From contig CM037472.1 in the NCBI GenBank assembly GCA_021014325.1, forward strand, positions 1-64,000: 64,000 bases of DNA, read 5' to 3'. Made by a program: the position numbers and the translations under genes. Below the pieces are notes generated by a model, which ran no database searches, was not told where the DNA came from, and was given only the letters and a program-made list of their open reading frames with translations. Positions 33,901 through 44,696 of this stretch are shown here, in pieces. Origin of the DNA: Plazaster borealis (Eukaryota > Echinodermata > Asteroidea > Forcipulatida > Labidiasteridae). Every line of letters begins with the position of its first letter. Positions within the stretch are counted from its first letter, which is position 1.

Positions 33901-35822
33901 ATATGCCTGTGGATTTTTTTTTTCACAGGACTCGGGAAAGTACTGAGTATACAGTGCTTTACACACATCAGTGTACGGGTAAAAAACCAAATATAATATT
34001 CTTTATCCCCGATGCAAATTTAACATCTATTAAATTGTCGCGGTCCTCGCTGCTAAAATATAGGATTCGAACTGCCTCTAGCTACCGGGCAATCTCGGTG
34101 GTCTAGTTGGTAAGACATCTGCTCTAGAATTGCAAAGGTCGTGGGTTCGAATCCCACCCGAGTAATATGCCTGTGATTTTTTTTTCTTCACAGGACTCGG
34201 GAAAGTACTGAGTATACAGTGCTTTACACACATCGGTGTACGGGTAAAAAACCAAATATAATATTCTTTATCCCCGATGCAAATTTAACATCTATTAAAT
34301 TGTCGCGGTCCCCGCTGCTAAAATATAGGATTCGAACTGCCTCTAGCTACCGGGCAATCTCGGTGGTCTAGTTGGTAAGACATCTGCTCTAGAATTGCAA
34401 AGGTCATGGGTTCGAATCCCACCAGAGTAATATGCCTGTGATTTTTTTTCACAGGACTCGGGAAAGTACTGAGTATACAGTGCTTTACACACATCGGTGT
34501 ACAGGTAAAAAACCAAATATAATATTCTTTATCCTCGATGCAAATTTAACATCTATTAGATTGTCGTGGTCCCCGCTGCTAAAATATAGGATTCGAACTG
34601 CCTCTAGCTACCGGGCAATCTCGGTGGTCTAGTTGGTAAGACATCTGCTCTAGAATTGCAAAGGTCGTGGGTTCGAATCCCACCCGAGTAATATGCCTGT
34701 GATTTTTTTTTCACAGGACTCGGGAAAGTACTGAGTATACAGTGCTTTACACACATCAGTGTACGGGTAATATTCTTTATCCCCGATGCAAATTTAACAT
34801 CTATTAAATTGTCGCGGTCCTCGCTGCTAAAATATAGGATTCGAACTGCCTCTAGCTACCGGGCAATCTCGGTGGTCTAGTTGGTAAGACATCTGCTCTA
34901 GAATTGCAAAGGTCGTGGGTTCGAATCCCACCCGAGTAATATGCCTGTGATTTTTTTTTCACAGGACTCGGGAAAGTACTGAGTATACAGTGCTTTACAC
35001 ACATCGGTGTACGGGTAAAAAACCAAATATAATATTCTTTATCCCCGATGCAAATTTAACATCTATTAAATTGTCGCGGTCCCCGCTGCTAAAATATAGG
35101 ATTCGAACTGCCTCTAGCTACCGGGCAATCTCGGTGGTCTAGTTGGTAAGACATCTGCTCTAGAATTGCAAAGGTCATGGGTTCGAATCCCACCAGAGTA
35201 ATATGCCTGTTATTTTGTTTTCACAGGACTCGGGAAAGTACTGAGTATACAGTGCTTTACACACATCGGTGTACGGGTAAAAAACCAAATATAATATTCT
35301 TTATCCCCGATGCAAATTTAACATCTATTAGATTGTCGTGGTCCCCGCTGCTAAAATATAGGATTCGAACTGCCTCTAGCGACCGGGCAATCTCGGTGGT
35401 CTAGTTGGTAAGACATCTGCTCTAGAATTGCAAAGGTCGTGGGTTCGAATCCCACCCGAGTAATATGCCTGTGATTTTTTTTTTTCACAGGACTCGGGAA
35501 AGTACTGAGTATACAGTGCTTTACACACATCGGTGTACGGGTAAAAAACCAAATATAATATTCTTTATCCCCGATGCAAATTTAACATCTATTAAATTGT
35601 CGTGGTCCCCGCTGCTAAAATATAGGATTCGAACTGCCTCTAGCTACCGGGCAATCTCGGTGGTCTAGTTGGTAAGACATCTGCTCTAGAATTGCAAAGG
35701 TCGTGGATTTCGAATCCCACCCGAGTAATATGCCTGTGGATTTTTTTCACAGGACTCGGGAAAGTACTGAGTATACAGTGCTTTACACACATCGGTGTAC
35801 GGGTAAAAAAACAAATATAATA
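27988..35822 (+). repeat. tRNA-like satellite: 30 tandem units of about 260 bp
   Basis: Thirty head-to-tail units (the GGTTCGAATCCCACC block recurs from 28,149 to 35,705, mean spacing about 260.5 bp). Each contains a tRNA-like body of about 73 nt, a hairpin CCTGTGA-T(6-10)-TCACAGG immediately after it, GACTCGGGAAAGTACTGAG, a spacer with AACCAAATATAATATTC and AAATTTAACATCTATTAAA, and GTCGCGGTCCCCGCTGC. Units are nearly identical; they vary at T-run length, at CTCGGTGG/CTCGGAGG/CTCGTTGG, and by rare substitutions, which suggests recent amplification or homogenisation. The array fills the last stomatin intron. Apparent 65-codon minus-strand frames in nearly every unit are by-products of the tRNA-like sequence. 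Confidence 0.95.
28613..28685 (+). tRNA. tRNA-like body, representative array unit (probably pseudo-tRNA)
   Basis: TGGTCTAGTTGG fits the Pol III A box and GGTTCGAATCC fits the B box. The D-stem GTCT/AGAC and T-stem GTGGG/CCCAC are perfect. In the acceptor stem five of seven pairs form (CTCGG/CCGAG) and the outer two do not. The anticodon arm is disturbed: TCTGC faces GCAAA around a nine-base TCTAGAATT loop. A T-run suitable as Pol III terminator follows 13-20 nt downstream. It is therefore transcribable in principle but unlikely to be a working tRNA; I do not assign an amino acid. Confidence 0.6.
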
Positions 35823-36399
35823 ACCTAAAGACTGTTAATTTTATTCTCAGCTATCGCTGAACTCATTGGCTATCGCCAAACGTTTCTCTACACTTATTTG
35901 ATTCTCGGCTAACGCCAATCTGATGCTACCGCACCCTCGAGATGCTGGACGGATCTGACCCAAAACATTCCAATTCTCGTACGGTTCCTTTCGATGGGCC
36001 CATATACCAATCACTTCATTAATATGCATGAATTTACTAATAAAATAAACTCCGCTTAAACTTCCTTATATGGTATATGACGTAGGGCAACGCCCCAAAT
36101 AATACGTTTCTTCTACGTTTCATACTTAACTAAATATTAACATAAAAATCAGAGCCCTCTTGTGACAACACTTTATTCTCAAGAAAATATCAAATCCATT
36201 ACATATTTTATAACTAAACAAAGCTCACTATATCTTGCCTCTTATCAAGATAAACTTGTCTGGTTTCTTCTACATATGGTCACTCTTTTCTTCTGACCAC
36301 CATTTTTGGTCGAAAATAAATGCACCGCGAAACATTTCATGTTTCTTTATCTTTGTGCATCTTTAGCTAGATTAAGCTGAATCTTTAGGCGGGCACCGA

Positions 36400-36730
36400 C
36401 TCGAAAAGTCTGCCCCTACGTTGTCTATCCCTTTAATGGCCTTTACAACATATCTGTACGGCTGCAATGCAAGAGACCACCTCATAACTCTACTGTTTGT
36501 ACACTTGGCCTGAGAAATAAAAGTTCATGGAGTATGATCAGTTTCTAGGATGAACTGTTTTCCATATAAGTACACTTCAAACTTTTCAATTGCCCAAACC
36601 AGGGCCAAACATTCCCGCTCTATTGTGGAGTACGCTCGCTGCCTCGGCAAGAGTTTTTTACTTGCGAAGCTAACTGGGAACTGAACATTATCTGTATACA
36701 CCTGGCCAATAAAACTTAGATAAGACGCGG
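36400..36730 (-). pseudogene. RNase H region, displaced
   Basis: Reads VQFPVSFASKKLLPRQRAYS, TIERECLALVWAIEKFEVYL and FILETDHTP, the RNase H block of Ty3/gypsy polyproteins. It continues past an in-frame stop through MRWSLALQPYRYVVKAIKG and NVGADFSSR, with substitutions in the usual ADxLSR motif. Confidence 0.75.
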
Positions 36731-37044
36731 TCAGCAGTATGTTTAGAGCCCAAGTGTCCTGCCATTGGAGAGTCATTAGCAATTTGAAGGACATAATCTC
36801 TGAATTGATTGGGGACAACTAGTTGTTTGAAAGTGCGACCTCGGTCAATCTTTGGTGTGGTAAACTCCCGATACAACAAACCATTCTTGACTTTAAATGT
36901 TATCACATTGTCTTTCCCTGGCAACTTAACTATCCATTCACCAGCCAACTTCCACGACTTTTGAAGAGTCTCGTCTTTCTTCTGGGCCTCTTTTAGTTCC
37001 TCTCGGGATGCTGGTACCTCAAAACTGCCCGCGGTGTTTGTCAC
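36688..37044 (-). pseudogene. Integrase N-terminal (H2C2) region, displaced
   Basis: Reads ASREELKEAQKKDETLQKSW, then NGLLYREFT, LVVPNQFRDYVLQIAND and MAGHLGSKHTADRVLSKFYW PGVY. This is the linker plus the HHCC-type zinc-binding start of a Ty3/gypsy integrase (H-x3-H seen as H-L-G-S-K-H); the cysteine pair and the catalytic core are missing. Confidence 0.7.
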
Positions 37045-37201
37045 GCATGACTCTGACTAAAGTCTCACCTATGTATCCCTCGGTAACTGGCATACTACTG
37101 CTCGCTGTGCACGCGGCACTAACTATAGGCAACTTATGCCCGCACTTTAATGTAACATCTCTGCCTACGTATTCCTGGCAATTACATAATCCTTCTACCA
37201 T
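37019..37201 (-). pseudogene. Protease-region remnant of the Ty3-type element
   Basis: Reads MPVTEGYIGETLVRVMRDK before running off frame. This fits the segment just before the catalytic D-S/T-G of retroelement proteases (V-x-V-x-x-D-T-G), but the catalytic motif itself is lost at the junction with integrase-type sequence. Confidence 0.5.
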
Positions 37202-37249
37202 GGGTAGGCATGCTGCAGCAGTTTCTTTTACACTAACTTCTGAATCCTT

Positions 37250-38368
37250 TTAGAGCTCAGATTTAACGGAGTTGCTATCTACAACTAAGCTAGCCCCCTT
37301 ATTGTTGAATTTCGGTGTGCCCTGTTGACCCCTCTGTCTACGCTTACGACAATCCCTAGCAATGTGTCCATATCCACTACACTCAAAGCATCTACGTTCA
37401 AGTCTAAGCTTATCTATCTTTTCCTTGCTTAGCTTCGGAGTAAAACTTACACTTGCGTTCGGTACATTAGACGGCTTAGGTTTAATGTCTCTACTAGTAC
37501 TACTACTAGACTTAGTATTCTCAATGAAGTACCGCTGGGTGTGGGCTTCAGAATACCGATCTGCTAATGTAGTTAAGTCATTTAAACTAAAAGTCTTTCT
37601 CTCCTTAAGGAAGAGAGCTAACTCCTTACTACAAATGTTCAAAGTCTGCTCACGAACCATCATCTCAAATATACCTTCATATGTAGTAGCTACTTCACTT
37701 TTCTCAATCCATCTCTTAAGATAACCTGATATACTATCTGCAAACTGGGTATAGGTCTCGGCATATTCCAGTCTTGCTGATCTGAATTTAATTCTAAACC
37801 CTTCTTCACTGAGAAGATATCTAAGCAACAATGCTTTTTTAACCTCTTTATAATCCTGAGCTTTACTCGTAGGCATGCGGAAGTAAACTTCTAATGCCCT
37901 ACCAGTAAGTAATGCACTAAGCGAAGTTGCCCAGTTTTCTTCGGGCCGCTCCATGGCTGTAGCAAATCGCTCAAAACGTTTGAGATACGCATCTAACTCA
38001 TCTCTACCATCATTAAAAGAAGGGAGCCTAGGCAGCTTTGCACGCGTAGGCTGGGCATAAAATGATGTGTTCACAGTTGTTGAATTTGCATTTTCGTGTT
38101 GCAGCTCTGCTTGTTTTAGCTCATATTCTTTCATAAGTTTCTCATGCTCTTTGTGACTATGGCGCTCTTCGCGTTCGTGCTCAACTTGTAGCTGTTCGTG
38201 CTTTAGCTGCATACGCTCGCATTCCTTAGCAAATTTCATTAATTCACTGCCTTCAAAATCCAGTTCTCTGCCCATCTTCAAAAGGTTTTCAAATTCCATT
38301 TTGGCTAGTGCTCCGGCTACGGAATAGCAGAGTAATGCGCAGAAAATTAATACCTTGATCTTACTCAT
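37250..38368 (-). CDS. Retrotransposon gag-like protein with CCHC zinc knuckle
   Basis: An intact open frame of 372 codons, the longest in the window. Residues about 40-95 are a charged, glutamate/lysine-rich coiled-coil stretch. Residues about 105-300 are a helical capsid-type region with ALLLRYLLSEEGFRIKFRS and a conserved LALFLKERK block, of the gag lineage related to SCAN domains. Residues 327-340 are the zinc knuckle CFECSGYGHIARDC (CX2CX4HX4C), followed by a basic tail. Such proteins package element RNA. The N-terminal IKVLIFCALLCYSVAGALA looks like a signal peptide and is unusual for gag; the natural start may be the later methionine in AKMEFENLL. Intact frame does not imply activity since pol is broken. 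Confidence 0.85.
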   Translation of the reverse strand: MSKIKVLIFCALLCYSVAGALAKMEFENLLKMGRELDFEGSELMKFAKECERMQLKHEQLQVEHEREERHSHKEHEKLMKEYELKQAELQHENANSTTVNTSFYAQPTRAKLPRLPSFNDGRDELDAYLKRFERFATAMERPEENWATSLSALLTGRALEVYFRMPTSKAQDYKEVKKALLLRYLLSEEGFRIKFRSARLEYAETYTQFADSISGYLKRWIEKSEVATTYEGIFEMMVREQTLNICSKELALFLKERKTFSLNDLTTLADRYSEAHTQRYFIENTKSSSSTSRDIKPKPSNVPNASVSFTPKLSKEKIDKLRLERRCFECSGYGHIARDCRKRRQRGQQGTPKFNNKGASLVVDSNSVKSEL

Positions 38369-38700
38369 GAAACAACCACAAACAAAGCATTCATACGCAG
38401 TTGAATTTAAATAACTCGTACTGACGCAGGCACATCCTCATGGTCACGATACGCTTAAGCTTGTCTATGCAACTAAAAATCTCAGTTCCTACATGGATTT
38501 ACGAGTTCAACTTACAACCTCATCTTTTCCAATTATGCTCTTTACAATAATTAACATGCATCATCAGCAGAGAAGGAGGGTGTCAAATCTGGCTATCTTA
38601 GTAACTAGCAGTATCAATTCGGAACAATTTCAAAGAAAACCTCCAGGTGATTTTCCTTGGTTTTCTTTTGGATTTTAAATAATTTAAGGACAAGCCCCAT

Positions 38701-38772
38701 TGTCACAAAGCCGGGTGTTGCGGACTTGCGGTGGACTTGCGGTGTGTCTTTAGCCCCCACCTCCACTGAACC
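38701..38772. repeat. 72-bp direct repeat, right copy
   Basis: Identical to 27,718-27,789. After it the sequence differs from that following the left copy. It lies 348 bp before the last stomatin exon. Confidence 0.9.
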
Positions 38773-39120
38773 TTCTTGGATCCTTTGGGGTCACAAAAAA
38801 GAATTCCTGTTAAAATTAGTCTTACTACAGTTTACCAGTTTGTTATGAACATAATTTCTTTACTAATTTAAAGAATTCCGAATTACAAAATCTACTCCGC
38901 GGCAGTAGAATACATTGCAAGAAAAGTTCTCAAAGATCAAAATCTACACAGCAAAGTAGATATACACATGGTGTCACCGTAAACCGTATATACAGTTTAA
39001 AGTTAGTTACATTTTCGTCAATGTAATGTCTAGCATACTCTGGTAGCGACCACAGCAGTGCACTTTCGCGCCATCCAAACATGGAATTAAATCTTCTTGT
39101 CCTCTTTTGTTTGCAATTAG

Positions 39121-39348
39121 GTTGTGGCAGCTGAAGGAGAGCAGAATGCATCCAGGGCTCTCAAGGAAGCGGCAGACGTCTTCGCAGAATCTCCATTCGC
39201 CCTCCAATTGAGATATCTCCAGACTCTCAACACCATCTCAGCAGAGAAGAACTCCACCATCATCTTCCCCTTACCCATCGACCTCCTGACAGGATTCCTT
39301 GGTGGAGGTAAAAAAAGGTCAAGTCGAAAGAAGAAAAGAGAACTTTAG
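39121..39348 (+). CDS. Stomatin-like last exon: C-terminal SPFH domain and tail
   Basis: Acceptor TTTGTTTGCAATTAG, phase 0 with the exon ending at 27,439. Encodes [56 protein letters not shown] and ends [16 protein letters not shown] with TAG at 39,346-39,348. The [14 protein letters not shown] helix and the LRYLQTL oligomerisation segment are hallmark stomatin features. The short lysine/arginine tail differs from known stomatins. This exon is absent from the first copy of the locus, where its place is taken by a direct join at 13,668. Confidence 0.9.
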   Translation, partial: VVAAEGEQNASRALKEAADVFAESPFALQLRYLQTLNTISAEKNSTIIFPLPIDLLTGFLGGGKKRSSRKKKREL

Positions 39349-40247
39349 ATTGATGAAGACATGGACGATGACAAACCAACGACAGTTTGAAAGAGTTTGA
39401 CTTGAATTCTTCGATGAAATGTACTTAGTTTGGGATTAAGTTCATTTGGGTTTTTCCGGAAGGGCTTGGCTCACTTTGTTTTATGAGACTTTCAGTTCAT
39501 TTTTAGTTCAGATCGGTCTGTCGTTTTGCAGAAGCCAGATGCATTTAAATACGAAATGCATTATTGAAGCAAAGTTGACATGGTACTGTTCTACAACTTG
39601 ATATTTATTCTTTTGTGCTATTTGAAAATTAAAACTGCAAACAGTGCAAAAGGAAAAGTGTAAATTTTAACACCATGTTAGTGTGCTACAATGTTGTCTG
39701 ACTCCCACCTCTGAAGTAAAGTTTGTACAAGGTGGAAATTAATTTGAATAAGGGGACGTGCCAATCTGCAGAGGGACCAAAATATCGGTTGGTAACTCAA
39801 GTCATCAGCTCACAATGTGAAATTCACACAAAGGACAAAAATCTTCTTGTTTTTATTTATTAATTATTGTGTTGTTTTTTGTTTTTTATTTGGTAGACAG
39901 GCTATACACATTGTTTGTATTTTGTGCCATCAATTTGTTTACCCTTTTTTTGGGGGGGGGGGGTATCCTATTGCTTGCTTCCATCCTGCAATTTGTAGGT
40001 TCAGCACATCATAAATTGTCATTTTTGATAAATTGCCATTTTTGATAAAAATATAAAACGACTTTGTCATTACCACATCTGTGCTAAGGTTCACTTGAAG
40101 ATCTGTACAATGCAACGATTCATCCTCAATACATTTTAGAACCAAATCACCATTTTGACTAAGTTTGGTACATCATCAGCAAACTCTAGTGTTGAAGTAC
40201 AAACAATGTGATTTAATTTGTGGAGTCTGCCTTTCTCTTTTTACAGT
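39349..40247. other. Stomatin 3' UTR and flank
   Basis: Probable 3' UTR follows the stop; AATTAAAA near 39,630 could serve in polyadenylation. From 39,693 on the sequence matches 13,669 onward of the first copy. Confidence 0.5.
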
Positions 40248-40780
40248 TTTTTTTTCAATTCAATTCAATAATACGTTTATTCCATACTCTTGTTGAACAA
40301 AAAAAGAACAATTGTGAGAATTAAACAGTACATAGAAATGTAAGAAAATCTGAAGCGCATTAAATTAAACAGAAACAATATAATCTAAAGTAAATAATAA
40401 TAAATAACTAGGAATTAACTATGTACAAGAGAGGAGCGAGAGCATGAGGCTGTTAGAGTAAGCCGAGGCTTGTAGACAACAGCCTTTATACAGACAAACA
40501 AACAACAAACAAACAAACAGCAAAGAAGAAACAAGGACAAGACAAACACACAATGACAAAACAAAATGCTGACGAGAAAATACAAAAAATATTAAACCAG
40601 GCTAACTGAAGACGACAGAAGTAAATAGATAAGTGGAGAGAAAAGCTATGTTACATAGTGGGAGAGGAGGACTCTTTTGTATGAGATCTTAAATCGACCC
40701 ACGGACGGCATTGTTCTTAAATCGCTAGAGATAGCATTCCAAAGACGTGGACCAGTGAATCGAAAGGTGTTGCTAGAGTA
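40248..40780 (-). pseudogene. LINE 3' fragment, second locus copy
   Basis: Counterpart of 14,226-14,753. It ends abruptly at GTTGCTAGAGTA where the first copy continues for another 1.15 kb, so one haplotype has a deletion here. Confidence 0.7.
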
Positions 40781-41528
40781 TTGTTTAACAACCTAATAAT
40801 GGATATTTATTTGATTTAGATTTGTTTTAATTTTGTAATCAGTACTTAAATTCCATCTTTATTGAAACAGAGTAAGTTTATTCCATAATATCACAATTTG
40901 TTGACTTTTTAAATCACTTAAGTTCATCCTTTTCTTTTCTATCAATATCACTATTCTTTGTAATCTTGTCACTTTGTGTGTATAGGGAGTTGTGGGTCTA
41001 ACCTATGAAAATTAGCAGATAATTGAGACAATATTTTCATCACAAAACTCTCAGAAATTGGTAACAAATGTAAGAAGAATTTATTGAAAAACCTTTTCAT
41101 CCAAGTTTGTTAAGCAATACAGGTACTTTCCTTCATGTCTCTTCTCAAAAAAATATTTCAATTTCTTGCATCTGTTCTTGTGATTTTAAAATTGTACTCA
41201 ACTTAATGGCCATTTGTATTTAAACCAGTAATTTAACCTACCATGTACTTTTTTAAAGAAACTTTTAAAAGGTACTTGTATAACAACAACTTGTATTTAA
41301 ATTCATGTTTCCTGTCTGTGTAGTAATAATAAAGGTATAAAAAATAATAATTTATTTCTATTCTATGGGCCGCTGATTCAAAGTTATTAGTTGAATGTTC
41401 TGTAGACACAAACAAATATTTATTATGTAAGTTTCTTCTGTTATGAATTAATCATAGAAATTGAATATGGAGAACTTGAATATCAGATCAGTATCGGAGC
41501 AAGTCTTGGTGCAAGACATTCGTACGTT

Positions 41529-41708
41529 ATAGACCTTTATCATAGTGGGGCCATCTTGATTTTCTCCCATTCAAATCAATGTAACCAAACCGAGGCTGGA
41601 ACGCAAAATAGTCTGGTTCCTTTTTCAGTGCAATGAATGTTACCATTCATTGCTGTTATTGGATAAAGGGAACATGACCAAGATGGTGGCAGCGTGATAA
41701 AGGTCTAT
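41529..41708. mobile_element. MITE ATAGACCTTTATCA, second locus copy
   Basis: Counterpart of 16,641-16,820, ends intact. Confidence 0.75.
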
Positions 41709-42258
41709 TGTTATTAGTGATTCAGCTATGCATATGCGGCACCACGATTTCAATAGTTTCAATAATTTAAGTTTTCATAACATCACTCGGTATTGTTTGA
41801 TGGTTCGGATAGGGGGAATTGCAAAAATCGAGTGATAAAGAACTTCATCGGAGCAAGTTGCATTTGGGAAAATTCATGCGCGCTTTTTGGCTGAATGGCG
41901 TTTAATGAATTTAAAATATTTGAATTAAGGAATCGTTAAACAGTTTGGTTATAATTTCAATTAGAGATATATGGATTGGTATATGGATGGGTATATTTTG
42001 TATATTTCTAACTGCTATTTTCTAGAATTATTCTTACAATCTTAGCGCAATGTGTTTAGTTCTAAGCTAAATTAAATTAATTTGCTAATGTTATTACAGA
42101 ACCAGTTATGGTGCTTTCAGGTTTTGCTCTCCTTGATAAATTTGTGTTCCTTTGATTCTCTTGTGAATCAAGATATTGCCCCCTTGCAATGACACCACAT
42201 GCGGCTACTCTCTCCCCGTGGCTTGTCATCTTGGGAGTCAAATTGCATGTAAAGATAT

Positions 42259-42935
42259 GGGCGCAGTTTCATAAAGCCTGTAAGCACAAAAACTTGCTAA
42301 GCACAAAAAAAATCATGCTTAGCAGAACCAGGTTACCGGTGAAAATGCCACAAAGTTTGCATTGTGGTAGCTGGTACCCCACTCATTTATTTATTTGTTT
42401 AAAAATAAAATTGCTCAGTGCGATGAACAAGTTTTCTTGGCAGTATTTTCTGCTAAGCAGCTTTATGAAGTTGGGCCCTGTGAGCATGTTAACACCTGCA
42501 CATCTCCTAAATGGTGCCCTCTACAGTAACGTAACACACAGGGAATCTTAGGCCGTATCCGAATTGGCGACTACAATTACGGCTACGTCTAGTCGACTGT
42601 TGCCAAGGGTGGTGCAAGGATGTCCTATAGTTCAACGCATGATGTCCCAGAAATCTAGCCGTAGCTGTAGCTGTAGCCGTCAATTCGTACACGACCTAAC
42701 TTCCAAAACGGTATAGCCAAGATGTATTGTTTTGATTGGGTCATGGCCCAATTTCATAAAGCCTGTAAGCACGAAAACTTGACAAGCACGGAAAAATCTT
42801 GCTTAGCTGGAATGGGTTGCAGCCGAAATTTCAAAGAGTTGACATTGTCGACACTGGTTCCCACCTCAATTATTTGCTTAACAGAGAAATTTGCTCAGCA
42901 GTATTTTCTGCTTAACGACTTTATGACATTGGGCC
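42259..42935. mobile_element. Three MITEs, second locus copy
   Basis: 42,259-42,479, 42,551-42,696 and 42,745-42,935 correspond to 17,375-17,594, 17,666-17,811 and 17,860-18,050. All three are present in both copies, so they are older than the split of the haplotypes. Confidence 0.75.
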
Positions 42936-43907
42936 ATGGTCAAAGATAGCATTTTGGACAAGATACTACCATAAGGTAAAATTGTAGTTTTTAAAGTCTA
43001 TTTGAAATATCTAAGAAACCTTTTGTTAACTTATTTTAGTTCATCTGTGTATACTTTATACTTTACTATTATATGTGTTTAAATGTTAACTTGGGGCTTA
43101 ATAAATGATTTACAAACTTGTGGAAATGATATTTACTACACTTTTCCACTGAATGTTATAAAATAATTTATTAGGCTAGCCTATAAGGCAATCTTATTTT
43201 TGAATTTGTTGGGTTTTGTTTTTTGGTTTTTTGTATACACAAATCCTATTTCATCCATGAGGTCAAAATGCAATTAAGTTCACTGCTCACAAGTGTCTGT
43301 GCGGTTATGTGCAATCGTTGAAAACAAAAAACCAAAATATATCAGGAATAATATTTTAAGGATTACAAAAATGCGAAAGTATTTTTAAACGTATCTACTG
43401 ATGAAATTATTCACTAATATAACCCTTCTTTCGGAATTTTGTAGTTTCCCTTTACTACAATACAATACAATATAAATTCGAGATCTGATCGTGGTATTTA
43501 AGTTGAAATTTATAAAATTTCCTACTTTTTTTCTAAAAGCATTGACAAATCTAATAACAGCAACAAATTATGTAAATCCTATTTCATTTTAAAAGAATTA
43601 GTGTGTACTTTCTGGTTTAATGACAATTCCAAATATTGATGACATATTTCTGTAAATATAATTTATGTATTTGTACGAAAGTAGAACTCGACTGTAGTGT
43701 TAATTGAAAAGTCATAAAGAATGATTTAGTTTGGCTGTAATTTATTGATTAATTCAATAAATATATTAATCATAGACCTTGCTTCTTGGTGATGTGTATT
43801 TGTTTCGCTGTGCATTGAGATTTCAAATGTGCATTTCGCTGTGCAAAAAGAAAATTGTATTATTAAAAAAACGAAAATATTCGTTCCCCTCAAATCGTAA
43901 GGTTTTC

Positions 43908-44041
43908 TTTCAATCAATCAATCAATCAATCAATCAATTAATCATTCAATCAATCAATCACTCAATCAATAAGTCAATCAATCAATCAATCAATCACTCT
44001 ATCAATCAACCAGCCAATCAATTAATAAATCAATCAATCAT
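43908..44041. repeat. (ATCA)n microsatellite, second locus copy
   Basis: Counterpart of 19,021-19,143 with a different number of units and different interruptions. Confidence 0.9.
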
Positions 44042-44591
44042 AACCAGTAACATAGCACATGTATCCATTTAAAAATAATGTTCAAAGGTACTTTGACCCC
44101 CAACAAATACATTACATAGAAAATGATTTAAGAGTAGGCCTACAAATGAGTTTTCAACTGGTAATGTTGCTGATAAACTATATAATAAAGAACAGATAAA
44201 GTCCTACTGAGCTGATATCGTAAGACCTGCTTCAAAAAAGCTTTGTCTTCGAAATTAAATGTAAGATACAGTATTAGTTGTATCGGCAGAAGTTTCGCAT
44301 ACAACAGAACATAAAGACAGTGATTTAATGAGATGAATTTGTCCTTCTGGAACTTGTCCGGCGATTGGCTCAAAGATTGTTCTCATTTGCATAACAACAG
44401 GCTTACTTATCTCAGCATTTTTGTCCATTTTACACGAAACCGATTGTAACATTTTACCAAATAAATACAGTGTTGTTTTGGGGGTTTAATTGAACCAGGA
44501 AAGTAAATAGATTTATTAAATATATGTAGTAGTGACGGTGGTGAAAGTTTAGTTTAATAAATTATGAACGAGGCTGAGCGGCATCTTCGAA

Positions 44592-44661
44592 CCAAAGATC
44601 GTATAGCGCCGTGGGCGATACGATCTTTGCTTCGAACGAACAGTCCCTATACGATCTTTGG
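44592..44661. mobile_element. 70-bp inverted-repeat insertion absent from the other copy
   Basis: CCAAAGATCGTATAG at 44,592-44,606 and CTATACGATCTTTGG at 44,647-44,661 are perfect 15-bp complements, with a third related block (ATACGATCTTTG) in between. The first locus copy reads straight through this point (near 19,690). Confidence 0.75.
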
Positions 44662-44696
44662 TACACACACACAACATACACTGCGGAAAGTCTAGT

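Larger units (their letters stand above)
35823..38490 (-). mobile_element. Rearranged Ty3/gypsy-type retrotransposon fragment
   Basis: On the minus strand the order is gag (38,368-37,250), start of a protease-like segment, then linker and integrase zinc-binding region (37,044-36,688), then RNase H (36,690-36,400), then about 550 bp of non-coding 3' sequence to 35,823. Reverse transcriptase is absent, and RNase H lies downstream of the integrase N-terminus, the reverse of the normal order. I see no pair of LTRs. The copy is therefore internally deleted and scrambled and cannot be autonomous. Confidence 0.8.

Noticed and set aside
27988..35822. CRISPR-like regular array
   Set aside because: Units are fully repeated with no unique spacers, and the DNA is animal with introns.
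38490..38700. 5' LTR of the Ty3-type element
   Set aside because: No similarity to 35,823-36,380 and no primer-binding site could be found.
43779..44072. 97-codon frame ending in SINQSINQ repeats
   Set aside because: Pure translation of the (ATCA)n microsatellite.
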